Source: Hybos culiciformis (lineage: Eukaryota > Arthropoda > Insecta > Diptera > Hybotidae). From it: 64,000 nucleotides of DNA. The notes under the pieces were generated by a model, which was given only the letters and a program-made list of their open reading frames with translations, ran no database searches and was not told where the DNA came from. The stretch lies in contig OZ023274.1 of NCBI GenBank assembly GCA_964007475.1, positions 89,799,213 through 89,863,212 on the forward strand. The letters run 5' to 3'. Position numbers and translations under genes: made by a program. Shown here in pieces: positions 11,377 through 26,228 of this stretch; position 1 is the first letter of the stretch, and each line of letters begins with the position of its first letter.

Positions 11377-14300
11377 CATACATTCATAATTTCTTTAATT
11401 TTGATATCCAACACATAAGACGCAATCTAGTTCTTTTATTTTTTTTATTAATGAGAATAGGAAAGAAGATTATTTTCAGGTTGATGTAAATTATTTTTAA
11501 CTGCAAAACATTATCTTATTAAGAATATTAAAATTAGATAGAAGCTAAAATAAAATTAAAAAACATTATGATAGTATTCGAAAACAAAAGTATAATTGTC
11601 AAAATTATAGGAAAAATCTATCAAAGGATGGATATGGCAGGAATATGATATCAATAAAATAGTCTTATTTTAACATTACATTAGAATAATCAAACTAAAA
11701 TTTCTTTTTCATACATTACTATATTATTTGCATAAAATGTCTTAATTATTCATGTTATTTTTTAGTAGAATTGTCAACTAACTACTATTTTATATCATAA
11801 CTATTTAGCAATAAAACAAAATGTACGGAAATGAATATACAAAAAAAAAGAAAAAGAAATAAAAATGTAGTAAAAATGAAAATCATAAGTAAAAAATCAA
11901 ACATGTTTTGTAGTAAAACGTATTATGTATATAAACCCAACATTTTTATTTTACAGAAAATTTTTTATTTTATTTTTTTTTTATTCATGTATATTACCAA
12001 GTATAATGGAACCTAATCTAAAAGCTATCTAAAGATATTAACTTGAATAGATTTTCTTTATAAAATATTCTTGTTTGTTTTTTTTTTTTCGTTTTTCCTT
12101 TTCCAACTTATGTTTTTGTTTTTCCGTAATTTTTTTTGTCATTAAACCTAAAAGCAAAGTGTATAATATTGTTTATATGGTGAAAAAAAAAAAAAATCAC
12201 GTAGAAAATTAGAATTACACAAGGCAAAAAAAAAAACGAGAAAAAATTGAATTACGGAAAACTTATTTTTTCTATATTATGTAAAACAATAAGGTATATT
12301 TATTAGAAATTAGATGAAAATAAAGTTTTCGTTTTTTTTTTTTGCTACTTTTGTAAACTAACAATTATTTACATTGTGCGGGAAGAATCTGTTTTTGTGA
12401 CATTGTACACAAAAAAGTCATTAAGTAAATATAGACAAGACAGAATAAGAATGATTCGTTTTTATTTTGTGAATTTATTTTTTTTTTTTTTTTGTAATTT
12501 AGTCGATTGAAGTTTAATTAAGAATTTTTTTTTTTTATTCCATTACAGATAAGATGATAAATTAATTTTAATCAAATAGAAATTAATTGTTAGGTATTTT
12601 TTAAATATATAATAGGCACTTTTAATATAAATATGTACATAATCATATGGTAGACATTTCTATGATATGAAAGAATTTTCGATCTTTGGACACTGAACTG
12701 TGCTTATATTTAGTTTCCAGACATTATAAAAATTCTTATGTAGAGTTAGGGATTGTAATAATTTATAGCGGGTACAAAAAAAATGTGTAAAATTTATACA
12801 AAATATTCTTTGAAGGTGGAATATCTGCGTGATTTATTAGAAACATAAAAAAAAATCATAAAAATTGTATCCAGATATTTTATTTTAACCCAACATTAAA
12901 TCTGTTGTACGATCTTTTGCTGACCACATAATTAACATTACCAAAAAAAAAGTCTGTTTAAAACAAATATAAGTAAAAATAGTCCAGTCAAGAAATTATT
13001 GATTATAGAAAATTAGAAAAGGCATAGAATTATACAATTTATTTATGTATATATTCCAAAAACCCTATCCCTTAGGGGCACCCATAAAGTAAAAATATTT
13101 TCATGAAAATTATTTTCCAAACAAAAAATTAAATAAATCTGTCATACCCCTTGTCTTGAAATTTATTTTTTTTTTATTTTTTTCAACTTCTATTCTATAT
13201 AGAAAGAATATTATTAGTTATAAAATATTTTTAAATCAATATTAACGCAAGTGAAAAGAATATTATTATGATTCTTTCTTATAGTGATGACATATGATCA
13301 TTAGGCAACATCTTTATCTATTTTCACATGATTTCTTTTAAGTGGATGAAAAAAAAATATCAACAAAGAATTTTTAAGATTGAGAACAAAATTTAATAAA
13401 AAAAAATAAACCAGAACGAAAGAAAACACCAACAAAAAGAAAATTCTTCATAACTGCTAAATCATCATCTTTAATAAAAACTTAGTATTTTGTTTTTTTT
13501 TTTTCTTCTTCTTCTTTAAATTTTCTTTCAAGTGTAAAAAAAAAAAAAGTGATAAATTACATGTCTTTTTTAAACAATAATAAATCACTTAAAAAAGAAA
13601 AGCTTTTTAACTACTCTCAGATATATATGTAGTAGTTACTATAGGCACATAATATATTTCATCCCTAATTTTCCAGCAAAAATAAAAAACAAAATTATAT
13701 TGGTCATTTCGGATAATTTCATAATCTAAAGAAAATTTTATTATGTATATTATTTCTTTTAAATTTCAAATAATAAATCTTTACAATAAATACTATGTTT
13801 AAGAAAAATGAATAATTTTTCAAAATTATTATTTTAATGGAGCGCGCTTTTTTTTTAGGCTTTTTTTCTTTTTTTTAAATATGTTCAAGCAATATGTTAA
13901 TTTTGTATAAATTATAACTTATATTATAATATAGCTATTTTGGTATATATAGATTCAAAACAAAAGAGAAATCATATAATAAAAGACGGTAAAAAATTTT
14001 TTAAATATGCAAATCACTTAATATTGAAATTTTCAAGATAAAATTTTTTGTTGGGCAAAACAAACCAATTTCATTTAAATTATATAAATTTTAAAATTCT
14101 TTCTAAAATAAATACGATAACATTTAAAATACGATCATTATCTAATAATTAAAATTGCTAATGTGCAATTATTAGTACACTAAGACATTTTTTTTTGATT
14201 AAACATTTCTTTATATTTATATGTATTTTTTGGAAAATTGAATTAAAATAGAATTTTGGTTTTTAATTTCCTTTCAATTTCACTTATTTCGTATTAAAAA

Positions 14301-17300
14301 AAAAAGTAGGTGGGAAATTCGATATAAAATATAGCAGATTATAACTAAACTGCATTATTTTATAGGTCGTCATGTATAAAAAATGAATTATAGCATAAAT
14401 TGCTACACCAAAATTATAGTTTTTTTTTTCGCAAAACATAAATTGTAAAAAAGTTATCGTTATGAACAGATATGTTAAAAAATTAGTATTAAAAGCTATA
14501 ATTCCTTGCTATAGATAATCTTGTAAGGATTTACAAACAAGGGATATATAAACTATAATCTATAAAAAAGACATAAATAAAGAATCGTATGAACGAGGCG
14601 AGTAAACAAGCTCAAAACCTTTAATATAAATATAAATTTTATTCTTAATCACATTAAATGGAGGGAAAAACTTAATTTTAAAATTTATGAGTTTTCGTAA
14701 ATAATTGTTTTAGGAAATATTTTTAATTTAATTTTTTTAATGATTTTTTTTTTGTGAATATAAATTTGAAATTTAATTGAATATGTATCCAATCCATATT
14801 TATTTTTTTACAATATCACAGAATATTGAAATCGCAATATCTACAATATTATTAAAAGTATCATATTATTTTTTTATTTTTACAACATAATATATTATTC
14901 ATACCATACGTAAATTTAATATAAATATATTTTATATTGAATAAAACCAAATTGAAGTGAAATTGAAAAAAAAACTTATTAATTTATTTTAAGTTAATTT
15001 TATATTATATTATAATCAATTCGAATTTCCAATTAATTTTTGATTGGCATCAAAAATATTATGCATTTGATTTGTTAAAAGTTTTTTTATTTTAATATTA
15101 TTTGATATTGATAAAAAATAAAACTTCCATGTAAGTAGATGAAATAAAACAGCGTGAATTACGATCAAGTTTTCGAAATGAATAAATAATATGTAGTCAG
15201 TAATTTTTGGGACGATCAAATAGATTAACTAAAGAAGTGGATATGTTGGTATTCAAAGTTATTTGTTTAAAAATAACTTTATTCACAATTACTCATACAA
15301 TTACGAACTTGCCTTAGTTTTTAAATAATGCTAAAAAAAATTCAAATTGTGAAAACGTATTTACAAACCAGTAGCAATTTATTCCGGAATAATTAATTGT
15401 GATATTAATTCGATCGTGACTAGTGTATATGGAAAAGTCTAATACAAAAACTTCCGAACATATTATTTCAATGTACAGGATTTCCATATAATAATTAATT
15501 TTCTGACACAAATTAAACCATTACACTTCAAATTTGTGACTAAGTGTTTTTTTCCACTAATTTTTTTATTACACAAAATTTTTTTTTTTTAACTGACATT
15601 CAATATAAATTTTAAGTTCTAAAAAGGATTTTATATAAAAGTGTTTTTTTTTTTTTATTTCTTTTTTTCATTTTCATTTTCTTCTTAAAAACGAAATTGG
15701 TAAATTGAAAAATCGAATTTTTCATTTTAAATTGAGAAAATAAATTAATGAAATCAATTTACTAATGTGTTTATTTTTGTTGTTAAACTTTGTATTATTG
15801 GAGAAATTTTGAAACAGAAAATAAAAAATTTTTGAATAAAAAAACTTTATTTGATTCATTTTATTTTTTCGGAAATTTTGTTCTCAATTGAGAGATAAAT
15901 TAAGTATTTTAAATAGTTTACGTAATGAAAATTTAAATCACTGAAAAAAATTCAAAAAGAAAAAAAATACTAAACGTATAGAAACCCTCGAAAGCAAAAA
16001 TAAGGCAACAAATTTTTTTTTAAATTTTTGTTTTTTATGTTAAACCAATTAAAAAAAATAGAGTGAATAACGAGATAGAAAATAAATTTTCTTTTGAACT
16101 TAGGATAGCAATTAGTTTGTTACGAAAACCAAAACTGAAAATGAAGTGTAAATCAAAAAATAAAAAAAAATAAAAACAGAATTATCTTCACTTTGCAAGG
16201 AAGCAATATTGACTACCATTAAGTTTAGTGAATTCCAAAACTCCACTCAGCACGCTAACAAGTTTTATTGATTTATTGTTCCATCATTATAAGACCCATA
16301 ATTTGAGTTTTGAACTTAAATCTTCACAAAAAATACAAATTTAGTTAAATGAAACTTTTTCAAAAGATTTGAAGACAACATAACTTAAAAATTTCAATTA
16401 AAAATATTAACTATGATTTTATAATATTCAAAATGTTTGTCTAATACCGATAACTTTCTCATCTAATATATGTAGTCAACATAATATAACAACATAAATA
16501 GTATAGTTAAAGTTAAAAAGATTATATCACATACAATATTTCTCGTAAAATTCTTTATTAATAATAAGCTTATTCAATCCTTTTCAAATTTAATTCCAAA
16601 CATTTATTTAAAATATCATACATTCCAGAATTATTATATTGCATACATACATTACATTACAAGTACTTAATATAGTGTAAAACTTTGAAATTTTATAAAT
16701 TTTTCACACAATTAATTATTATAATGTTATTTTAAATAGAAATAATGATTATATATTATGCAAATTTGAAAACAGTCATCCATATCATATTTTATTCAAT
16801 TATAACTATATTATTAACATCCTTCATCACACTTAAATAATAATAAGAAATAATTTGTTATAGTTTTATTTGGTGATTGCCATTATAATTTTTTTTTTAA
16901 ATAATGATGACTTTCACTTTTCCTTTATTACGAATTAAATTAATTAAAATAATAAACGTTTGGGTGTTGTTTGGCATAAAATTTAACCAAACCAATAATG
17001 TTAAAAAAAAGAAAAAGACATTACCATTAAAAAATAATTATATGATACTTATTTTTCTAAAATTTTATATGGTCCATTAAAAAAATGAAATTTAAAGATA
17101 TTGAATAAATGTTGAACTCTGGACAGAATTTTAACATTAATATAAAATAGAAAAAGCTAGAATTTTATTATATAGAAAAAAGAAAAAACTTTAATCTAAC
17201 TTTTATCTAAAAAGTATTTTACATTTTTATCTTAAGAGCTTCAAGCTAAAATACATTATTTATAAAAACGCAATAATGTAAAGAAAAAAAAAAAATTAAA

Positions 17301-20300
17301 AATATCTTGTTCACTTAAAAAAGTGCTTAATATTGATGATTTTTTTTTTTTATTTAAATTGATTTTCCTGAAAAATTGATAATAATACTTTGTTTTCTAT
17401 AGTTATAAAAGTATAATTAAATGTAAGAAAATGTAAATAGTATATTTTTAAAAAAAGGTATTTAAATCTACGTAATTAATTTCCACATCATTAGAAAATA
17501 TAATATACGGTCAATTCTTTTGAAATTCAAATTTATTCCGCCCTCTGAATATACAGTGATCTTATTTCTTAAATATAAAACTTATTTATATATCTTAGCT
17601 TATATAAACTATATATTGATGTTGAATAATAAAATTTAGAAATTACAGTGTGTCCAAGTCAAAATTTAGCTGCTTTTTTAGATTTTTAGTGAAAACCACG
17701 TAGATTAGGCAAACATATTCAATATCGGAATCTTAAAAATGAAGATTGATAGTGCAGAAGCATATTATATTAGTTATATTAGTTAGTTTTGTTAGCTTGA
17801 AAATATTTGACATTCTCAGTTAAGACTTAGTAATATCATTTAAATTATAATAAAAAAAATATATATTTTTGAAATGAAAGTCGACAACGATAACGTACAT
17901 TCTCAAACTTCATATCATATTCCTAATGAAAGAATTTTAATTGTAACTGCAATTTCTCTTAATAAATTAAAAATAAAAATTTATAAATGGATTACAAACA
18001 AAGATTTTAGCTTCTGCAATTAGTTTTTTTTTTTGTGTAAATATGAAAAATTTAATTTTAATGAATGGAATTTTTATTTTGTTTTTTATTCTTCTTCAAA
18101 AACTGTTTTATTTTATTTTTTTTATATAATCTGACTTTTATTCTGTTTTTAATTTACTCTGCAAATTTGTAATAAAAAGGTACGAAAATTTTTATTATTA
18201 TTCTGCAGCTTTTGTATAAGATTTATGATAACTTTATTTCATTAATTTAGAAATGTGATTTGTTTTTTCTTATATACTCAGTACAAATTGTTGAAATTGC
18301 CAATACTTGAATTTATGGATAGATTTTATTTAGTTTTGTTTTAATAATTAGAAAAATAAGGACAAAATTTTGGCTAAAATTATGCAATAGAAAGTTCTGA
18401 GTTCTTTACATTTGCTTTACATTTTGTTAAATTGTAATTCAAGGATTCGAAATAGTGAATAAATAACATTAGAATTAGAAATTTGATTTTTGGAAAGTTA
18501 TATCCAATTGTACAAAGTTTAATATTCAAAATAAAAATTTTTAAATTTTAATTCTATAGTTTCTGTACAGTACATATACTATATATATAATATATATTAA
18601 ATCTACAACCAATTAATCCTGATGAATAACATTTCATTTGCAAAGGATCAAAACCTCAACCAATTTGATTGATAGAATAGTTCAGTGCGTGAAACTTATT
18701 ACATTTTTTTTTTAAATATCTTTCTTTATTTTTAGCTCTATAGAAATTAAAAAAAAAAATTATTAAAATTAGTTCAAATAAAAAGAATATTTAAAAAAAA
18801 AGGCTCCATACATATTTTATTCCGCCATATAGTAAGTTATATCAATGTGAGAGTAAATATTTGTTTTAAAGTTTTCACTGTTTTAATTTTCTATTAAAAT
18901 TTCTTTATGATAATTTATTCTTGGGTAAAGGGTTAATTTAAAGGAAAATCTCTTAAAGAAAAATAAAGAAAAATATTTTAATGATCTTATTCAGAGTTTA
19001 TTTATCCCAAAAAAAAAAAAAAAAAGTTTAAAGGCCTTAAATTGTTAAAACATTAAACTTAAATAAGGATTTTATTTAAATTATATAAGTTTAGAAAATA
19101 TAATATAAATCTATGCCACATAATACTTTTATAAATTTACTAACATTCTACTATTAAAATAATATTCCTTTTTCAAAAATCATTTCAAAATTTAATAAAA
19201 TTATTATTTAGAATATAGAAAATTTAAAGTATCTTCTTCAGTAAATAATTATGTGTGATTATAAAAATAATTAAATAATATTCATAATTGATATGAATTT
19301 CTATTCCTTAGGATTTATTTATAAATAAGTTTTCTGATCTGTGGGAAACAATCTTAGAAATATTTTAATACTTTCATTTTTTGTTCCATATATACAGTAA
19401 AATTAAATGATTTTTGAACTTTCCTATATGTTTAACATGATTTTCATGTTTTGATTAAAAAAGCTATAGAAAAGTTTACTTAAATTTTGGAAGATTATAG
19501 GAACTATTATTCTTTATTGTTGCACATAATGACATGATTATCGACTCTAACTTTGCAAACATTATAACTTTTTGCATTGCTCTGAGACCACTAAACTTTA
19601 ATTGATATTCAAAGAGCACTGAAGAAATTATAGTGAACATAACAAACAAATGAAGAAAAAAATAAATTAAATGTTTTTTTGCCTAAAAGGTTTTCTTAAT
19701 AAACTGATTTGTGTATATAGTTTAGAAGATAGAAGTTTTCTTTCAGACATTTTCTTTTCTTCATTGCAAAAAGGGCAGTTAAATAAGATTTATATTCAAA
19801 ATTTATTTGCCCCAACACTTCGTCAAAAGTGTCATGAACGAGGCAAAAAGGAAAATTTATTTTGTTTTTTTTTTTTTTTTACTTAAGAAAAGTTTTATTT
19901 TTTGTTTTTAAATTAAGTAGTTAATTAAAATTTATACCCATTTTTTTATGTTGGAATAAAGGAAGAAAAAAAGTTAATTACAATAACTTTTTTAATGAAT
20001 AATGCAGCTTAATGACTGTTAAATTGTTATTAAATTAAGAATCCTCTACTTCAAAAGAACCTAAAATATTTTATTTTTATCTTCTTAAATGTATTCTTGT
20101 TAGAAAAGATTTATACATATAATAGATGAAATTTTTAAAATTTATATAATTTGTTATTAAATTTTACTTTCTTATGAATTTTCTATGAAGTTAATGACAT
20201 TTAACCTTCTATAATGTATAGGTTTTTTCAACTTTTTTAAAGCATAAAGTCAACCATTTAAAATGAATTTATTTTGATCTTAAATACAGAAAAAAAAAAG

Positions 20301-23300
20301 TTTAAATGTGAAAAAAATATTATGGCATTTCATAATGATGTTTTGTTTGGGGCTATAATGTTGAAAAATAAAAAATAAAAATATGTAAAAGAAATATTTA
20401 AAAGAATTTTTATTTCTCAAAATACACTCGTAAAAATTTGCTTTCAATTTGCTATATCTTGTTGCAACCAAATAAATATTAATTTGTTCATGTAATGAAG
20501 TCCAAATTACATCTAATTGGGAAATATTGAGCTGTCAAAGAGTTACAATATTTTTTTTGTCATTTGCGAAAGATAAAGATAATATTTATTTGTTCAGCAA
20601 TTTGCCAATAGATATTTTTTATTAAAATAAAAAAATTAAAATTTAATAATATTGCTTGGAGTATTTATTCTTTTATATTTTGTTTATTTATATAATAATT
20701 ATTGTGAAATACATTATTCGTTTCGTTTTTGATCAGGTGATACCAGATTGGAACATCATTGAGATATCATCAGTTGTGTACAGATAATTTTATACATTAT
20801 GACAAACATTTTTAGATTGTTTAGGATTTGACGTGAATCTATAAACCATACTAAATCACTTCAGAAAATTTGATCTTCAAGCATTGAGCCGTCTGTTATA
20901 TAATTCTGTAATATCTAAATGATTTTGCAGATTGATTTTGTATACTTTTCCGAAAAATTAAAACATATACTATAATGTAACTAACGAAGTGGTTTTATAG
21001 ATATTTCATTAAATTCCTTCAATGGCCCCTTATGAAATAATTCAAAGAAAATGAATTCTTGTAAAACTAAAACAAACAAAAAAATAAATAAATTTTATCA
21101 ATATAAAAAATTAACTAAACACTTCAAAACTTTAAATATATTTTTTATGGACTTAGAACTAGCTCGTTCATTATTCCTTGTTAAAATTGCTTTTCGAAAA
21201 TATAGAATTTTCTTTTCGAAAACTGATCTTTAAGATTCATAAAAGTTATAAAAGTGTACTTTTGTACGTAAAAATTGACTATACTTATGCAATAAAGATT
21301 AACAACATTAAAATTTATGATATTTTTATATTACGTGAATGTCTTTTTGTTAATAAAAATGAATATATGTGTAATATAAATAATAACCAACCACTATGCG
21401 TGTTATTTTATTATTATTTCATACAATAAAATGAATGTAATAAAAATATTTTTTTTTAATTAAATATAAAATTTCCTCTATTTTCAATTTGTGTGCACAC
21501 AATGAGTTTTCAGAGTGTGCAAGGCGATAAAATACAAAAAAAAAATTAAAAATGAAACAGATGATCCAAAAATAATATAGGGTAAAAGGACTGAAAAATT
21601 AAAAAAAAAACACACACACACAAAGTCCAGAAATTTTCCACTACAGAAAAAAGTGAGAAAAAGTAACTAAAATAAATGTATTTTTTTTTTCTTTTTTTTG
21701 TTCTTTTGTGGAAAATTATTATGACTTTTATATGAGTTCTAAGAAAAATACCCCATTCTTACTTTAAATTTTACTTCTTTTTTTATTCCTAATATTAAAT
21801 GAAAATTTTATGGTTGTTAAATAACATTAAGAAATTATTAATATTATTTTTTTTTGTTATTTTGCTTCAAAAGATTTTCTTTATCCTTTGCTTTTTCATC
21901 TATTATGTGATTTAATTCAAGTGTACTGTTCAGAAATTCAGTAAAGCGTAAAGAAAAATGATTATTTAAATAATATATAATTTTTAGAAATGATTTTCAT
22001 CAAAAGTAAAAAATGTTTATATTTAATTATAAAAATTCAAAAAAAAAAAAAAACTGCATAAATAAAGAAAAATAAATAATTACAAAAATTTGAAACAATT
22101 TAACACCTTTGTGAAAATTGTAAAAAAAATTAGCGGAAAATATTTTTAAAAATAAAAAATTTAACATATATAATTATCCACCCCATGATGTGTGGTCGAG
22201 TTTTAACATTTTAACATCACCAATAACATAGGATAATTGAAAATTCTTGCCTTTTTTATTTTATATGGCAAAATACAAAAAAAAAGAACCATAGAAGCAA
22301 TTTATTTGTTTATTATTTTGCATAAAATCATCATTGGACAAACCGTATAATTGGAATTTGTATATATTACATATGTATGTAGAGAAATTTTTCCCGTGTT
22401 ATGAAATATTTGAATACAAGTTTGTTTGTTTAAATTTGAATATATTAGTATAAATAAATAAATAACTTGTCAATTTTTTTGGCTTATATTAAAAAAAAAA
22501 AAAAAGAATAAAATAAACAAATTTGTGGGTATTTTCTTTCAATATAATTTTTATTTTAACTTTATACTGATATTACCGCAGGTATAGTTGAATAATTCAG
22601 ATATTTTGTATCATACCGTGGACAGAAAACAAATAAAAACGATTTTCCATATAAGCTCTATAAGCTCTTCTCTACCATGAAATCTGGGAAATATATTGTT
22701 ATTTTTACACTTAGTCTCGGCCTCAAGTGTAATCTCCGTCATAAATTGAAAATTTTTATTTAAAATGTAATTAAGCCCATGCCCTCAAGTATCCTCTTTC
22801 ATAAATTTAAAACTCATTTTTAATTTGTAATTACACAAAAAAAAAAAGAAACAATAAAAGAACACAGGATAGGATATCAATTTTCATTCTTATCATTATA
22901 CTTCATACTGTGATCCTTTTAAAATATAAATGTTTTAATAACTCGCTTTACGCGTTCACACCAATAATCTCAATATTTTATGTGTTTTTTTTTTTTTTAT
23001 AACAAAAAGGAAAACATTTTTCTTTACCTCATACTTTTTTCCATTATTGATTTAAATTTTTCTTTTTATATACGCTTTAACAACAATAATTTTTTTTTTT
23101 TACGATTATGTCCTTTTTGAAGGAAAAATGAAAAAAAATAAGAAACAACGGAAAATAATTTTCAAAACATATTAAATTCCCATAAATATTGTACCAATAA
23201 AAAACATTTTATTAAGGAAAAAAAATATTATATAGAATTGGTATTAAAAACCATTCTTTAAAAAAAAAAAAATTTAATGAAAATCGTAATTCTAAGTATT

Positions 23301-24746
23301 TATAATAAAAATAAATGTGAATCTCGTTCTCGAATAATATGTAAACATATATTTTTTTTTAGCAAGGAATTAAAAGCAGTATTTGGAAAGATTTTGCACA
23401 AAAATTAAAATATACTGTGAACATTTTACTAAATTTTAAATGTAAAATAAAATTTAAATATATTTTTTTAACCGACAATTAAACATAAAAACTGTCCAAT
23501 GAAAACGTCATATACTTAATATACAGTGTAACACAAATGAAAATAAAACTAAAAACTGGTGCGGAGTCAACAAATTTCGATAACATTAATATCCAAAATT
23601 GTTCATTTCATATGTTTTACTATCTTTAATATGCGAGGAAATTTAAATATTAGTTAACAGTAATTTAATGTAGATATAAATATATTCTAAAAACATATCC
23701 CGCCCAAGCGATATTGTTCCAACAAAATTTTGTTCTCCCCATTTTTCATTAAACTGAATAATAAATAAAAGAAAAAATCTTCAGATGACAATATTTTTAC
23801 AATTTAAAAACTACAAATTATTTAAGAGTTTTTGTTTTATTATATCAAAAGATAGATGGTTAGTTCTATGTACGAACTTTGTAATATAAGTACAATAAAA
23901 TTGAATTTAGCAATAGCAACAATATGTTTTAAGGACAAATTCATTCAAGTACATATTTGAACATTATGTATGTATGCTTTAAAACTTTTAACTTCTTGGA
24001 AAAATTTGTTAAAATGAAATTCTGTCACAAATTAGTTCTGCTGTACATCCCTGTCGAGGATCATTTCAAACAAACGAGCTAACATGGATTTCTCAATTAA
24101 TCAAAACTACAAAAAAAAACTTAATTTGCAATATCATTAAACAAATAAGACCTTGTTTATTCTTCGTATACTTATTCAAACTTGAAAAATATCACTTCGT
24201 TATCCTACATAGGTAAATAAAATGTACATTTTTTTTTGTAGAAAAAAAAAACATTATATGAAATATAAAAAGAAAATCTTATACAATTCAATAATATTAA
24301 AAAATGACATCATCATAATATTCTTTAAAAAAAAAAAGAACTTATTCAAATTTTGATTTTTTTTTATGTTTTAGCATAAACAAGATGAAGATATTTGCGA
24401 TACCATAGAGATCTAATTTCAAGTGTCATTAGGAAATATTATTTTTGAATTAAGAGTTCATTAAAATAACATATTATATATATTGTGTAAAAACAAAATT
24501 TGTGTCTTAATGAAATGTAATCTGAAATATAGAATAATGGAATATATTTATATTATGGAAAAAAAAAATTTAATGACACTTATGTGTAAAGTAAATGGAA
24601 ATAATGATACATGTTATAAATGTGATATTTTCGTATTTATTTATATTTGTGAAATTTTTTTATATACATAGCTCTTAAACTTGTGCTAAGTGTACCTGGA
24701 CTTGGTCTTGAGGTGATAAAAAACATATATCTGAATAACAACTGTG
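11377..24746. other. 13 kb of AT-rich non-coding sequence
   Basis: No gene is recognisable. Small items inside are a (CA)n run at 21611-21622, an imperfect 62-bp direct duplication near 22711-22840, a mariner-like word ACAGTGTGTCC near 17646 without a partner, and two G+C-richer short frames (minus 16188-16283 and plus 23966-24082). Open frames listed by length alone, such as 19671-19886 and 21178-21429, have only A/T-codon composition. Confidence 0.5.
22711..22843 (+). repeat. Imperfect ~62-bp direct duplication
   Basis: CCTCAAGTGTAATCTCCGTC at 22721 and CCTCAAGTATCCTCTTTC at 22783 begin two related units. Each is followed by ATAAATT, then A/T-rich sequence, then TTTAAAATGTAATTA or TTTAATTTGTAATTA. 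The spacing is 62 bases. It is an old tandem duplication with no coding content. Confidence 0.5.
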
Positions 24747-25094
24747 CACTGAAAAAAAAAACTCGTTGGAAAATTAGTTATAAGATTCTGCTATAAAGTA
24801 ATAACTAAAACTGCTATATTTTCTGGTAGTATATGCATTTAATATTAAATGCATAAAAATCCATCCAAAAATATAAAGCAAATGAATTGTAACAAAATTT
24901 GTTACTCGAAAACTATAATTTTTTTTTATAACTATAATTTTTTTTTTATACGATATGAGTTTCTGAAATTTTCATGACAAATATCACTATAATCATATTG
25001 ATAACGTCATTCAATAGTTTGATTTCAACTTTGTATGTACATACCAAAAAATATACAGAAATTATAGCTGCCGCAGCTATCTATTTTTTCAGTG
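24747..25094 (-). mobile_element. Hairpin-rich dispersed repeat, copy B (inverted)
   Basis: This is the reverse-strand copy of the unit at 9538-9875, 348 bp long, with CACTGAAAAAA at both ends (24747 onward, and the complement ending at 25094). Its hairpins, in plus coordinates, are 24774-24808 (TTAGTTAT/ATAACTAA), 24833-24854 (a perfect 22-bp palindrome), 24889-24905 (GTAACAAA/TTTGTTAC) and 25064-25080 (ATAGCTGC/GCAGCTAT). They occupy the same relative positions as in copy A with different sequences, and each is internally perfect. The flanks, GTG on the left and TCG on the right, show no obvious target duplication. No open frame was seen. Confidence 0.75.
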
Positions 25095-26228
25095 TCGCAA
25101 AAGAAAATATGTAGAATAATTCAGCTTTTCCTTTTCAATTATAGTTAAATGTAATACAAGAGAAATTATTTGAAAATTATACATAATTAATATTTGCTTT
25201 CACTGTTGTATATTGTTGAATGCGCAAATTGAATGAAATTATTTGAAATACAAATATATGTTTCAGAATTTATAAATGTCTTAACAACTTGTCGATAAAC
25301 TGAGGATAAATTAAGAGTCTCAATTGTTAATATCATCAAATACCAAAAATTTATTCGATAGTTTATATTTAATTTTGTTCTAAAATTTAAGAGTTTTTCG
25401 GGAGTCTAAAATCTTTACGTTCTTTATTCTGTATTTTTATATAAAACCGAATAAATTAATTTTATTGTGAAAAAGCCAGTTTTTTGTAATTTTATCCTAT
25501 ACATTCAGTTTTTATTTCTTCATTTTATTCGAATTCAGCTCAATCTTAATTCTTTTTAATAAATTTCTTGTTGGCAATGAGTTTCTTCAATTTTTTTACT
25601 AAAGCACCACCAACGGAATGACTTTTATTTTACAAACTTTTATAAAAATCAGTTGCAAACTTAATAAAATATATTTTTCTTGAATGATTACTTTTTCAAT
25701 ATGCAAAATAAACCCTGAAGTTTTATTTTCATGCATTTTTTTGTTAAATATTTTTACTGAAATTTATAAATAATACCGAGATTAATCATATGATGGAATT
25801 GAATAAAAAAATCAGTTTAAATTGTTTTTTTTTTCTGCTTAAAGTTAATCAGCTGATTAAAATGTCAGAAAGCTTTTAATACAATTGAAAAGTTCATGTA
25901 AATAATATGTACATTCATTAAATGGTCATGTAAATGGAAGTTGTGAATAAACAATAAGAAGATTAGATTGGAACATAAATGCTTTGTTTTTTTTTTTTTT
26001 TGTTTATAAAAAAATAAAATTCAATTTAAACTGAAAATATTACAAAGTAATAAAGTTTCATTTCAGCTTTTCTAAAGCTTATCAAAATGTGTATTTTATT
26101 TCGAAAATAAAACGATACTGAATACATGAGACAGATATTATGTTTTCATTGTGTAAAACCATAAAAAGATTTTATGTGACTTTTGTCTTTGATATTTTAT
26201 TATTTGATGTTTTAAGTTTAACAATTTT

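Noticed and set aside
17646..17660. ACAGTGTGTCCAAGTC, like a Tc1/mariner end
   Set aside because: No inverted partner or TA-bounded element was found downstream.
25577..25621. MSFFNFFTKAPPTE reading, reminiscent of the start of ESCRT-III proteins
   Set aside because: Only 14 codons before TGA, no GT donor in place, and the resemblance is limited to a few residues.
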